A DNA stretch of 64,000 bases. Origin: Hymenopellis radicata (Eukaryota; Basidiomycota; Agaricomycetes; Agaricales; Physalacriaceae). The stretch is from contig JADNRX010000081.1 of the NCBI GenBank assembly GCA_015501595.1, forward strand, positions 62,001 to 126,000, written 5' to 3'. The notes below the pieces were generated by a model. The model was not told the DNA's origin. It saw only the letters and a program-made list of their open reading frames with translations, and did no database searches. Position numbers and translations under genes: made by a program. Position 1 is the stretch's first letter; every line of letters begins with the position of its first letter. Positions 13,659-25,959 of this stretch are shown here, piece by piece.

Positions 13659-13971
13659 AATGTAACACGGCCTCCTGGGAGAGGATGTAAGGTATGTCTG
13701 CTCGACTTGGTGCAGGACTCAATTTAACCCCAGGTGCTTAATGTCAGGTTAGAATTGGAATTGTAACAGCTGCTCGATTTTTCTGCCTTTGCTTGTACCT
13801 CAATAATTCGTACTGTCTCCTCGGATCAATTCTGAACAAAGTGCCTATTTATTAACTAGTTACTCTATCATGTGTCATAAGTAGCCTTCGGCCCAAAACC
13901 TCGTATCCCCAGCCTCCCGGTACGGATACCAAGGCAAGTACCATGTTCACTTGTGTGGCGACTGTTCCCCT
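13659..13971. other. Short convergent intergenic region
   Basis: About 310 bp between the stop codons of the MID2-like gene and the GRE2-like gene; it must carry both 3' untranslated regions. No other feature seen. Confidence 0.5.
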
Positions 13972-15404
13972 TTACCACCCGCGAGCTTCGAAGTCGGCCA
14001 ATGTGTCTCGTGTCAGCTCCTCCTTCGTGGTCAGCTTGAGTCCTAGGATACGGGCCTCTTTGGCCGTATCATACTTAATCATATAGGTGGCGTTCTTGCC
14101 TGAGCCCGGGACTCCCTTTGGCAATGTATGTGACGGGATGGGAGAAGGAGATAGAGAGTTGGCGACATCAACTGCGAGTACATTGATTAGCTAGGAGGAG
14201 GAATGGAGAGACATGGATTACGAACGCCAATCTTGCCAGACAAAGTGTCCAGCAGAGATGATGATTCGCTCTCCACCAGCCGCAGCCTTTTCGAGGGAGA
14301 GGACGTGTGCTTCGCCAAGATTACGAACGTCGATCCAGCAAGAACCAGTGAGGAGGGCCTCCAGGGATAAACCATTGTCTTCTTTGGCCACAGTGTTGTA
14401 CCATTGCTTAGCAGAAGTATTCAAAGCGCTCGCGTCGGAGACCTCGTGGATAGCAGGCTGCGGAAGTGTTAGATCGGGCCGTGCTGACGCTGAAGGTAAG
14501 TTGAACATACACCAAAGACCTTGGGTCAGATGTTATTGGCAGTCACTTTATCATTGGCATAGAGCACTCACAAACGGAGGGTTGAGGCACACCAAGTCCC
14601 ACTTGATTTCAGACTTGTGCTCCGCAACAAAGTCCCAAGCAGCTGCACCGTTGAACGTGAGCGGTAGAACTTGTAATGCGGCGAGTATGACAAACCTCGC
14701 TCAGCGAGAGTTTTGGACGCCCGGTACATGGAAGCTGGGGATGATTTCTCGCCGAGTTCCTCGACTTCTTTGGGTGCTTGCTCGTTCCAGTCCAGTTCGG
14801 AGAACGTCAGGGGTTTGGAATCAATGTGAAGAACTGACGCGCAGGATGAGGTAACGACGACACGCTGGACAGAGGATCTATACAGTCGATGTAAGACAGG
14901 CGCTAGTACTCGAAGACATGAACAAGATCCATACCCGTATTTGAGAGCACTGGCGAGTATACCGACTGTACCCTTGATCGCGGGTTCCAATAATTCTGGA
15001 ACGGCGAATGTCAGTTCTGACTCGGCCGAGGGAGAGTCGAGCTGCTACCCACCTTGAGGATCCTTGGCGGCAAAATGGAAAGGTGATGCCGTGTGCTCAA
15101 TCGCGTCTACACCCTTCACCGCTTCATCGAAGGCGCCTTCCTAGACGCGTACGGACCATCAATCACAGTAAGGAACGCGTAAATGGCGGTCTACCTTGGT
15201 GATATCCTCGACAACGACGACTTCGAGCTTATCGCCGTACGACTTGAATGTCTCATAGAGGTGTTTACCCTTTTCAGCACTGCGAACGGTACCCCGGACC
15301 GCGTACCCGCGTTCTAGGAGGGTGCGGACAACCCACATTGCGATGTATCCATTGGCGCCAGATACGAGCACTTTGCCGTTTGAGTTGGGGGTAATGGCAG
15401 GCAT
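13972..15404 (-). CDS. NADPH-dependent reductase, GRE2/dihydroflavonol-reductase-like (extended SDR)
   Basis: Extended short-chain dehydrogenase. MPAITPNSNGKVLVSGANGY continues IAMWVVRTLLERGYAVRGTV. The GxxGxxA dinucleotide-binding motif and the Arg-rich end of the second strand (GTVRS) suggest NADPH. After an intron AIEHTASPFHF is followed by ELLEPAIKGTVGIL, then RVVVTSSCASVLH with the catalytic Ser/Thr region, and SMYRASKTLAERG with the YxxxK catalytic pair. Later exons read CLNPPFV and GPAIHEVSDASALNTSAKQW, ending TLADFEARGW. This matches yeast Gre2 (methylglyoxal or isovaleraldehyde reductase) and fungal ketoreductases. The substrate is not set by the motifs seen. Confidence 0.85.
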
Positions 15405-15760
15405 GATGTTGGTGGACGTGAAGGAAAAAAGTTGGGCTCGTTGTTGGTTCTCTTCTGGTATTTATACGGTGCGAATCGCGTCATGCGACGATCTGCGGAT
15501 GAAGATTGGTGCGGTTACGATTGCTTTCAGTGACAGTTATCCGGAGGTCCCACACCATTAGCAAGCGATAATCGATAACCATTAGTAAGGACTTGGAATT
15601 TGAGTCACTCGCTCGGCGGTACCGCTATAGAGAGGACTTCTCGGGTCTTTGGGTATTCATATCACGGCGATTGAAGGTCATTGCCTTATGAAGATATTCG
15701 AACACGAACACGTATAGAACACGATATGTTATCAGCATGAGTGGGGATACATTTCGAGAA
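15405..15760. other. Intergenic region upstream of the GRE2-like gene
   Basis: About 355 bp holding the GRE2-like promoter and the 3' end of the TIM54 gene. No distinct motif beyond ordinary sequence was seen. Confidence 0.4.
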
Positions 15761-17216
15761 TTAATCAGTAGATTTAGTAGTAGTAGTATCCTCATTCGAT
15801 TCCGCCTTCTCAGCAGGATCTGTGAAAACGGTAAATAGACCCTCAAACCGCATATCCCAAGCCACTTCCGATGAGGGCTTGACGATTTCCCAACCGGACA
15901 ACGTACGTCTCCATCTCTTCTCCTTCTCCATCCTCTCAGCACGGAGCTCCACTTCAGTAGGCGGTGGGTAGTTAATTTCGTCCTTTGTTGGCTCCCTGAT
16001 GTGCCGAGCAAGTTCGCGAGCCGTAGCAAGCTTCGGCACAAGCTCGTCGTAATACTTCCTCCTTTGACGCTCTACTTCCTTCTCTGTCGCGTTAAGGGAG
16101 TTTTTGTAATACCGTTCTGAGTGATTGTCGAAATCTACGTCAGACGACGACGTCGGCGGGACCTCGGAAGAGACATCGTTAAACAAGCTGACGGAAGAAG
16201 GGGAATTGAAGGGACGCGTTTGTCGCATGATGAGTCTGTATGCCGCTTCAGCACCAGACTGAACAAAATACCGGTGGTTGAAAAAGTCATAGAGCATGTT
16301 GGGAATAAGCTTGAATCCAACGCAGTTGGTGAAGGGGACGAAGAGGATAGGTGGAAGAATGGGTATGGACGAGGGGATGGAGGGATCAACGGGAGAGGAC
16401 GCAGTTGTCTTTGGTGGCGCTTGGTGGAGGGTATTGTAGAAATCAGCGTTAAATGATTTGGCCGGCGACGGAGGGGCTTCCTCGAAGGGTTCTAATTCGT
16501 CAAACCGTCCGTCGTCTTCCAATTCACGCGCTAGAATTTCGTCGTGATCGACTTTGGCCGGGGACTCTGTCCAACCGCGCTTCAGCCCGTCCACGAACTC
16601 TTTCCAAGTCGGACGGCCGACGATGACAATACCGCCATCGAGTTCCTGCTGACGAATGACCTCCTTGGAGCGGAACTTGTATTTCGGCGTCAAACGCGGG
16701 TCCCGGTGCTCTTCCTCCAAGCCCATGTCCAGACGGCGACGCATTTTTATCTCATCTGCAATGCGATCGGCGAGGTCACCGTGTTTTTTGCCAGTTACAA
16801 TTTCAAAGTCGATGGCAGCAGCAACAAAAATTGGCTAATAGACGCGTTTGTTCAGTGGACGAAAGGAGAACAAATAAATAAATACGGACCTTGACGTACT
16901 TGCGGAAGTACCTGGCGCATTGGTTGTAGTCTTCGTCTCCGGGCCATTTAGCTGCGTACACTCTGACTTGGCGGGGCCAGGCGAGGTGCTCTGTCGTCTC
17001 TTCAGACAGGTGCTTGACCTTGTCAACGTACTCTTGCCGGATCTTTTTGCATTGCTGGCGGTCGTAGATGTACAGACCGAGCACGGACGACGTGACTGAC
17101 AAAAAGATAAGGGTGTTGCGCGATGGCACCTTGAGCCGTTTGGCTACCCATGTCAGTCCGCTCAGGTCGAGGGCAGGGTTCGTTGGCGGCGTCGTTGACG
17201 GTCCTGGCATGCTCAT
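15761..17216 (-). CDS. TIM54: Mitochondrial inner-membrane translocase subunit Tim54
   Basis: Subunit of the TIM22 complex that inserts carrier proteins into the mitochondrial inner membrane. It starts MSMPGPSTTPPTNPALDLSG. A single transmembrane segment follows (NTLIFLSVTSSVLGLYIYDR), then the Tim54 block ending in VRVYAAKWPGDEDYNQCARY. After an intron come IFVAAAIDFEIVTGKKHGDL, ELDGGIVIVGRPTWKEFVDG, the long linker, VPFTNCVGFKLIPNMLYDFF and, near the end, LSGWEIVKPSSEVAWDMRFE and GLFTVFTDP. One intron was clearly resolved (after residue ~110). Divergent with the DUF3245-type gene, 166 bp between start codons. Confidence 0.9.
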
Positions 17217-17382
17217 CGTCGTCGGCAGAGCATACGCGTTGTGATCGCGAGCGGCAAGTGATTTTTTCTGCCGAAAGCGGCAAGAGCTGCTAAACCGGCC
17301 CGAACCAAGTTGGCTATTTTTTCAAGAAACCATCACCTTTGCCTGCTGGCAACAAAGCACATTTCCCTTGGCATCCTACAAA

Positions 17383-18370
17383 ATGGCTGGAGACGAGGAC
17401 ATAGATCTCGATAGCCTCCAAGCTCAAATTGACCTGTCCATGTCGTACACACACGATCTTGTGTCCTCTTGGTTTACACCTTCTACCAGCACTTCTAGTT
17501 CTTCTACTTCGAAAAGGGTCGAAAAAGAAATATTTGAACAGATGCGCTTACCTCCAAGGTAATTTATCTCACGTGCTTCGAGTAATCTTACCAACTACAG
17601 TTGAGTATCCCAGATTGGGCGTCGGTGCATCCATTTCAGAATCTGCGGCCGGGACCTCTCGCGAGGCGAATAAACTGAAAAGTCGTCTCCTCGGCAAAAA
17701 GCGACCTAGAGATAGCGAAGATGGGGCGTCTAAGCTCCCTTCCGACAACTCTGATGACGAGGAGAGTAGGGCTGGCGCTATAAAGAAGAAGCCTCGCACA
17801 GATCCCTTCGCAGACGGAGGTAAATCCAAGGGGAAGAAAAATAAACCAGCTAGTCTTAGTATACCTCAGCCAAAGGCTGTGAAGGGGACATCCCCGGTGC
17901 CTACGCACCCATCTGCAACACCGTCTACGCCTTCAAAACCCAAGGAGGCTCAACCCATACCACCCACTCCTCAAGAGGAAGCGGAAGTTACAAAACAGCT
18001 AATCATCCCTAGTGGTCAGTGCCTTTGTTATTCTGTCGAACTTGATATTTACGCGCTCTTTAGCGCCTCCAACCCCTAAAAAGGCGCATTTTTCCCTATC
18101 CATAACGTCGCCCATCATAGGCGCCGAGAAAGCCGCTGGGATACTCACAACTCCCGTACTGAACTTGGATGGCCCTGTGGAGAGCGAAGGTGACGAAGAG
18201 GATCATCCCGCTATCGGGGGTGATGCAAGTCCAAAGAAGAAGAGAAAGAGGAAAAAGAATAAAAAGAATAAACAGTCTATGGGTACGACACAGGCGACGA
18301 ATCCCCTTGGGTCATGTAAGATAGCGAACTTGGACTACATCATGTGTTTGCTAACCGAATTTACTCAGGA
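17383..18370 (+). CDS. DUF3245-type nuclear protein (Lys-rich)
   Basis: N-terminus MAGDEDIDLDSLQAQIDLSM with THDLVSSWF, then, after an intron whose acceptor must be the CCCAG at 17610-17614, PPRLGVGASISES. This order (acidic start, LSLTHDLV-like helix, RLGVGA) is what I recall for fungal DUF3245. The rest is disordered: Lys/Arg patches (KKRPRDSED, KKKRKRKKNKKNK) resembling nuclear-localisation signals, and Pro/Thr-rich linkers. The 3' end is the doubtful part. A GTAAGA donor at 18315-18320 and an acceptor CTCAG at 18364-18368 would create a TGA split across the intron (end 18370); without that splice the frame runs to 18470. Function is unknown. Confidence 0.65.
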
Positions 18371-19157
18371 TACCGTTTACCTATCGGAATATATCCTTTG
18401 TCATTGCTGCTTTGCTTATTGGCAGCGAGGGAGAGTAGAACTCAGTGCCCAGTCTCACCCGCGCAATTGACACGTCTGTCCTGGTACGATGAACTAAATT
18501 GCCCCACACTAGATTGGAAATCGTTTGTTGCACTCTCTCCTGTTAGCTCAACATCGAGGAGACACCCCCTCGTACTCAATACTGCAGCCAAAAATTCTAT
18601 CGTCCACGAAATTAATACGCCACAGGCGGCCCGACGTTTATTCAAATCGAAAGTGACGGAAGCAGATCAAAAGACAAATAGCCTTCGCGGCTCGTTATCT
18701 AAGCATGTCTCAAGATACACCCGATCCTCGTTCTTGGCCGCATCCCTCAGAATACTTAATAACACGGTGAAGGTGCCTTGGAAATTAGGCCTCTGCGCGG
18801 GAGCAGCACACCGAGATAATAATGGACATAACTCGGTATGAGGTCAGTCGCATCCTATCACCTTCACCTACATACTCACCTCCACGTAGATTTTCGTGAT
18901 GCGATCGCGTCTCTATACTTGCGCGGAAGGTCAAACAGGCACCTATCCCATAATATCGAATATGCCCCCTCTCTCTAAATTTTTTCTGGCCTTGAAGGAT
19001 CGCTCAGTTGACCATGCGTTGGTTTTCACTAACAGGAACGGCGGCCTGTCTCATTCAGCCCTAAGACATAGATAATAATCCTCTTAAATGGTCTAAACTT
19101 GCTCACTATCCATTCTTTCCTTTATCGTCTCGTCCTCACAACCGGCGCGCCACCATT
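18371..19157. other. Intergenic region before the membrane-protein gene
   Basis: About 790 bp. An open frame to 18841 exists in the proximal half but has no recognisable domain and probably belongs to the 3' flank of the DUF3245-type gene. The distal half should contain the promoter of the membrane-protein gene. Confidence 0.4.
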
Positions 19158-20732
19158 ATGCCGTACCCCCCAACGCTGTGGGGGATGTACTGGCCTACGG
19201 AGAAACCGTTTGAGTTTTTGACCGTGACTCAAGGCGACATGAATTGTGGGTTTCAATGCAAAGGGTGCATTCTCCCTTCTCACTCCGCGGTGGTTTAGTG
19301 GCGTCCATTGCATTCGGATGGTCTCTGGGGTTCGGGTATTTCGCCGTCTGCCACGCAGTTCGTGAAAGTCGTCGCGCGCGCAGGATCAACACATACATTA
19401 TCCTCGTCTGGGGCGAAATTATAGTGCAAGTTGCCCTCGTATATCACCTCGTACGGGTTTCTGACATTGATATCTTAAACAGCTGCCTACTATTCGGCAT
19501 CCTCTGCTGGTTGTATTTAGCCAAAGTAATCCCACCTTCGTTTTGGTTCTTCTTCTTCATCCTCACGTATGCCCACTCCGCATTCCTACCGAGGACAGCC
19601 TCTTAACGCGCAGTGTAGTATCTGGACCCTTCAAGTACAGTTCCTCCTCCAGATTATCGTCAATCGACTGTGTATCTTGCTTTCGAACGATCGTCAACGG
19701 GTGAATGTTATTTAGCGTCTGTTTACTGTTGCCTGATCTCGAGGTAGAATTGGATCCGATGGGGAGTCGCTGCCCTTATTTTCGCCATCAACGTCTCGGT
19801 GTACAACATCTGGCTTCCCTCCAAGCTTCAGATTCATCACAGATACCATGAGATCAATATCTGGTGGGATCGTTGCGAAGTGAGCAGTAGCCGCTTTCGC
19901 CTTGATACCTTATTCAACTCTGACCAGAAATGCTTGTACTTGGTCGTCGACGGGTGTCTCAATTATTACTTTATCCGCACTGTCAGGAACCGACTAGTCA
20001 AACACGACGGTGTATAGTCCCTCACCGTCTGTCTTGCGATTGTTTGTACTAATTTCCTTGCTTGTAGTTGACAAAGTACGCGAAGCTAGTCAAGTTCAAC
20101 ACTCAAATTGTATTTGTGTCTCTTTCCATGGACGTCTTGATCATTACTATGATGTCGCTCCACAATGATTTCGTTTACATGCTCTTTGTAAGCGCCTTGG
20201 TACCGAGGTTTGACTCTGCGATTGACAGCATTCTTTCTCAGCATCCTGTGGCTTATATCGTCAAGGTTTGTACTACGCTCATGTCACGTGGGTCGGCTGT
20301 ATCTTACCTGTGGTTGAGCTTAACATCGAAATGGCCATGTCCAACCTAATCATCAAGGTTGCACGGGATACTGGTAAGTTATCCAAATGGATGGGTCTTT
20401 CACTCATGTTAACTGCGTCTGGTCAGGTGTTCACATCATAGACGGCGCTGCCCTGCATTCGAACTCAACAAGCGCTGTTACTAGTGCCCCTCGCTTCCAC
20501 AGTAGCACCATGGAAGTTCAAGTGCAGGTGGCGAGACAACAATTCTCTACGCATGATGACATTGGTGCGTCTATCAGGTACTATTATACTCTTCATCCGG
20601 TTGACATGAAGAGTAGAATTGCGCGATTCCAAGGCCGGCTGGCAATCTGAGGACCCGGATGCAAAGGTTACTACTAGTTCGACCCATAGAACATCCGCTA
20701 TTCTGTTCCCCAACTCGGATAGCGTCGTGTAA
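19158..20732 (+). CDS. Fungal multi-pass integral membrane protein, function unknown
   Basis: Begins MPYPPTLWGMYWPTEKPFEF. A GTGGGT donor joins to LASIAFGWSLGFGYFAVCHA, then transmembrane stretches around INTYIILVWGEIIVQVALVY and LLFGILCWLYLA, followed by LQVQFLLQIIVNRLCIL. Conserved blocks are VYNIWLPSKLQIHHRYHEIN, KCLYLVVDGCLNYYFIRTVR, LTKYAKLVKFNTQIVFVSLS and MDVLIITMMSLHNDFVYM, then HPVAYIVK and ELNIEMAMSNLIIKVARDT. The tail after a final intron is hydrophilic (SKAGWQSEDPDAKV) and ends NSDSVV. This is a recurring mushroom/ascomycete seven-helix-like membrane family with no assigned role that I know of. Several exon edges are approximate. Confidence 0.75.
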
Positions 20733-21020
20733 CGTACTAACAGGTTGTTAATGGGGAAGAAATCGGGAGGTAGAGTTACCATGTAACGGTAATGTGGCGC
20801 AATGTTATAATGTATACTATTTCCCTGTGGTCTCTCGTCCAAAAGCTTGGGCTGGAAGCGTGGCGCTGCTGCTTCAACGGTCACGGGATAACATTGACTG
20901 GGCGTCTATGACATCACCGGGGCGTGAATCGCGTCTGTGCGTCTTCTCCTTCGCCTCTGTTTCCGCTTTAGGTCGACCTGCGCCTACACTTCTACTTTTG
21001 GATACATTACACTGGGGGGG

Positions 21021-21028
21021 TATATATA
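21021..21028 (+). promoter_or_regulatory. TATA box of KNH-A
   Basis: TATATATA about 100 bp upstream of the KNH-A ATG and conserved at the same spacing in KNH-B. A strong TATA is consistent with a highly or conditionally expressed gene; that is an inference. Confidence 0.6.
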
Positions 21029-21126
21029 CCGGGTCGTTTCGTTCAATCTCTCCAGTCGTTTCTTTCCCTCCTTTACCACCTCGCGTTATACTTTACGACT
21101 TTTCTACTCTCCTCCATCATTTCACG

Positions 21127-21790
21127 ATGCGCGCCGCCGTTCTCCTCGCTCTTGCCGCCTCTGCGATGGCTTACCGTATGACCTCCCCGAACGATAAGCG
21201 CGGATGGTCTTGTAAAGGGCCGAACACGTCCGTTTACTTGCTGCCCGTCTCGTGTACTATCGCTGACCTCGTATCGCTAGAATGAAGTGGGAGCGAGTCT
21301 CCAGTGATGCGAAAAGCTTTGACGTCATGCTCACGAATCAGGTAAGGAGCAGCGATGACAATGATTATTGCGTATGTTAACATATTTAGGACCCCGACGT
21401 TATGGACGAACCCATGGTGGTGGCTCGTGGCGTCAAGGGCGCCGACCGTACCGCCACCGTCAAGGCTCCCAAGGAGGGCTGGCCCGAGGGCGAAGGATTC
21501 CGTCTCAACATGGTACGCGACGAGGAACGCCAATCGCACATTTACGCCCAATCCATGCCATTCGAGATCGTGTGTGATCCCGAGACCGCCACTCCCGATG
21601 CCGCCACTCCCGATGCCGCCACTCCCGATACGCCCACTCCCGAGGCCGCCACTCCCGAGGCCGCCACGCCCGAGTCCCAGGCTGGATCCAAGTCGGAATC
21701 AAAGCACAAGTAAGCTCTAACCCACCTTGACCATCACTTTTTTTTGCTGATAATGTGTCGCCCAGAGCCGATGATACCGAAACCTCCTAG
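21127..21790 (+). CDS. KNH-A: secreted KRE9/KNH1-type protein (Ser-Thr-rich family N-terminal domain)
   Basis: Signal peptide MRAAVLLALAASAMA, then YRMTSPNDKRGWSCKGPNT, a GTCCGT donor, MKWERVSSDAKSFDVMLTNQ, another intron, and DPDVMDEPMVVARGV, ending in the domain block IYAQSMPFEI. This is the fungal PF10342-type fold found in KRE9/KNH1 and GPI-anchored Ser/Thr-rich proteins. Residues after the domain form a run of TPDAA/TPEAA repeats. A last intron (GTAAGC...CCCAG), homologous to one in KNH-C, joins a short exon ending ADDTETS, stop 21788-21790. There is no hydrophobic C-terminal GPI signal, unlike KNH-C. If that intron is retained the stop comes right after SKHK. Secretion is predicted; the beta-glucan link is inferred from the family. 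Confidence 0.8.
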
Positions 21791-21928
21791 TTTATGATAA
21801 TTGTCAGGGTTTTGTGGCGCAATGTTACCATGTACATTTCTATTTTTCGGGGGTTTCTCAATCAATATACGCACATTCGTCCAAATTCAAATTCTGTCGC
21901 GTCCATGTACACATCCGACTAGTAAAGA

Positions 21929-23065
<1,137 letters not shown>

Positions 23066-23159
23066 GATGATGGTCCGGATTTGATCAGTCAGCGGAAGAT
23101 TTGCGCTCTCCCTGACCATATTACATTATAGTACACATATCTTGTACAGACAGGATGTA

Positions 23160-24378
23160 TTATTCGCCTTTGAAAACAGGGCTCCTCTTGTCTTTGAATG
23201 CTTCAAGCGCTTCTCGTCGGTCAGCAGTCGCCAACAATGGGTCGTATGCAACCCGTTCAAAGTCCAAACCTATGAGTACTATAGAAGAAGTATGTTCACA
23301 CAAATACTCACTTACCCTTTCCGAGAGGTAGGTCCTCAGAGAAAGATATGGCCCGCTTCGCGGCTCGTAGTGCTAAAGGAGCTGTGATCGATTTAGTCTC
23401 TACAGACGGAACTGCATTGAAAGCCACCAAACCGTTTGCAGAAATGGCTTTCGCCAAGGAGAGAGCGCGGTCGAAGCCCGTGTCCCGTGCTTCTGACACA
23501 TAATCAACGAGACCTGTGCAATGTAAGCATTTAGATAGCTCATAGTAGCACTTCATATACCCCAGTCTAACGCCTCCGACGCGGTGAGCATCCTAGCAGT
23601 GAATATGAGATCCTTGGCTTTTGACAAGCCAATGAGACGCGCTGTGCGCTGGGTTCCACCCGCGCCTGGAATAATGCCCAATTTCGCTAAGATGAGGCTA
23701 AGAGAAATGCCACAGCACGAATCAAACCAAGCTCACTTTCGGGTAGCCCGATCTTTGTGACATCGTTCCCTCGAAGGACATTCAGCGTCGGAAGCAAAGG
23801 TAATAGCTTCAATTCCCACTTACCTGCGACTCGTAGATCACAAGCCAAGCTCAACTCCAAACCGCCCCCAAGAGCCGGTCCATCAATGGCGGCTATGGTA
23901 GGCATGGGAAGAGCCTCCAGGAGGTCCAAAGTAGAACGGAGATCATCAAGAAACTTGGAGACTTGTACGGGCGTCATTGACCGCCTCTCAACGAGATCCG
24001 CGCCAGCGCAAAAAGCGTCCGGGCTCGTTGACCGTACTATGAGCACGCGAACGCTAGGCGGATCGAATGTCAAGGCGGGGTACAAAGCAGGGATGCATAC
24101 CTGTTGTCAAAGGAAACCGCTTCGAGGCTGGTTTCGATCTCCTACAATTCGCATTAGAGGAATCATCGAGATTTAGGTAGATTCGAGGTGACCTGGAGCA
24201 TTTGGCGTGATATTGCGTTCTTGCTACCAGGTCGGTTTAGAGAGAGGCAGGTCACACCAGGATGGGACGGTATTTCTTCCAAAAAGGCGTGACGACTGGA
24301 AACCGTAGATATCATGGCGCGTCGCGGCAGCGACATGCATGCCGGGCGCGTTGACCTGAGTAGCACTGACAGAAACAT
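23160..24378 (-). CDS. Mitochondrial enoyl-CoA hydratase (AUH / methylglutaconyl-CoA hydratase-like)
   Basis: Crotonase-fold hydratase. The N-terminus [20 protein letters not shown] is Arg/Ser/Leu-rich with no acid, a likely mitochondrial presequence. Next come [12 protein letters not shown], then [20 protein letters not shown] (the first oxyanion-hole strand) and [20 protein letters not shown] (the crotonase signature). After introns [20 protein letters not shown] carries the second catalytic Glu region, followed by [13 protein letters not shown] and a C-terminus ending [11 protein letters not shown]. This resembles human AUH, which acts in leucine breakdown and also binds AU-rich RNA; short-chain beta-oxidation hydratases are the alternative. 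Divergent with the Gemin2-like gene, only 75 bp between start codons. Confidence 0.88.
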
Positions 24379-24453
24379 GGCGATTCAAGTTGAAGGGAGG
24401 AACCCGGCAATCACACGGCATCGCCTCTTTCGACCTTTCCCTCACTGCCGAAA

Positions 24454-25604
24454 ATGTCCAAACGCCCCAGAGACGATTCGGACGATGATGAGCCAGCCCT
24501 TGGACGGCAGATTCTCCCCGTGGCCAATCTGCCAGCCAACTTTGATGGTGTCCCGACTGACGGCCTGCAGTATCTGTTTACTGTTCGGTGCGAGTTGATT
24601 CATTCGTCATGAGCAGCCCAAATTATTGACTGTTCATTCTAGACGCGATGCTAAAAAGCTGCCTCATGTTACTCGTGTGGTCAATCCGTACGAAACAGCT
24701 CAGTCAATACTTCCAGCTGCGCCTTCATCCAGCGAAACGTCGAGTCATCCTTCTCTGCCCTCAGAAGAATGGCGAATTCTATTCCGCGAACGCTTCGGTA
24801 ATCTTCGAAAGGTATCACTTGTCTTGTTTTCATATTATACGCGTCCTCATTTAATTTCAGAATGTTACTCAGCCCACGGCAAACGTCCAGTTACCCCAGA
24901 TTCCTGCCCGTCAGTTGATGCCAGACAAGCAGAACCGAGAATTGTGGTGGGCGTTCTTGTCGGGGAAACCAGAAACGGAATGGAATCCGCCCAAGAAACC
25001 AATGCAGCGCAAAATCAAGCCGGGTATGCGCGCGTTTCGCGAGGAGACATTGGTCCCGTACCAAGTGCCTATGACGGACCTCGTCATGCCATCCAACGCT
25101 GAGGGAAGCCAAGAGGCTCTATATACTGGTGAGGAAGCCGTTTCAGAACAAGCGCCGGTAGCGGCGCTTGAGCCGAGACCACTCACACCCGTGCTTCTGC
25201 GACATATTGACCAGGTAGAGTCCACGCTTCTTTTATACTTGACAATTCTTATCGAGATCTTATAGCGGATGTCTCTTCACCTTGTCATGTATTTTACGCA
25301 TTGGATCAACCTGCATCTGAACCAGAAGGACCCGCCGTTTCCTCGGCTAGCGGATGTACACGCGCAGTGGATATTCTTCCTATTGACGCGGATCGATGAC
25401 TACATCTCTGCAGATGATATAAGTTTGTTGCGCAATCTTGTACGTGCATGTCTATCGCTTGTCAAGGTAATGCTTCGCGAAGGGACCGCAGTGGAAGAGG
25501 GCTCGATTGTGCCAGAGTCGTGTTGGATTATAGTTACGACGGTAATCGGTGTCTGGGGGCAGCAGGATTTGTGGATGGACGCGGAAGCGATGGTGGGTCG
25601 ATAG
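24454..25604 (+). CDS. Gemin2/SIP1/Brr1-like snRNP assembly protein
   Basis: Spliceosomal snRNP assembly factor that holds the Sm pentamer with SMN. Starts MSKRPRDDSDDDEPALGRQI, then LPVANLPANFDGVPTDGLQY; the acidic start followed by LPV and a DG(VL)..GLQYL block is typical. Later exons read EEWRILFRERFGNLRK, NRELWWAFLSGKPETEWNPP, RHIDQ, then MSLHLVMYFTHWINLHLNQK and the C-terminal helical core LADVHAQWIFFLLTRIDDYI. The end SCWIIVTTVIGVWGQQDLWM is strongly Gemin2-like. Several short introns. A decayed partial copy lies at 28.0-28.35 kb. Confidence 0.9.
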
Positions 25605-25678
25605 GGTACGTTTCTCAAGATTACAGCTATCATTGTAAATACGGCTTTCGACTGTTCTGTGCCAATAAAATGTGGCGC

Positions 25679-25736
25679 ATCTGGCATTCCCCCTGGTCAG
25701 CGAGGCGTATGAAAAGAGGAACAACATCCTTACTCT
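25679..25736. repeat. Downstream flank of Gemin2-like gene, duplicated at 27299-27357
   Basis: The stretch starting ATCTGGCATTCCCCC and ending at TACTC is repeated with a few changes at 27299-27357, same orientation. It shows that the duplication took in flanking as well as coding DNA. Confidence 0.75.
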
Positions 25737-25832
25737 ATCAATGGTACGGGTTCCAAGGCACCCTGCTCCTCGCGCACCGAGTCACTGATGTTGGATGACA
25801 TTGAGCACAAGTGTTGAACATGAGCATACTGC
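25737..25832 (+). pseudogene. Broken fragment of the QPRT gene 3' part
   Basis: On the plus strand the sequence reads ATCAATGGTACGGGTTCCA, then a long match to the last intron of the intact QPRT gene (minus, 22.0-22.07 kb) and the first bases of its last exon, with substitutions and small indels. It lies 3' of KNH-B exactly as QPRT lies 3' of KNH-A, so it came along in the inverted duplication. It is too short to encode anything. Confidence 0.75.
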
Positions 25833-25959
25833 CGATCGACGCGACAGAATTCACGCCAGTTGAATTTGGGACGAAGGTGCGTATATTGATTGAGAAACCC
25901 CGAAAAATAGAAATGTACATGGTAACATTGCGCCACAAAACCCTGACAATTATCATAAA

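Noticed and set aside
23066..23119. Upstream ATG (MVRESANLPL...) as the QPRT start
   Set aside because: The family normally begins close to the LLPPSW block; 23065 gives the usual length and the upstream codons add nothing recognisable.
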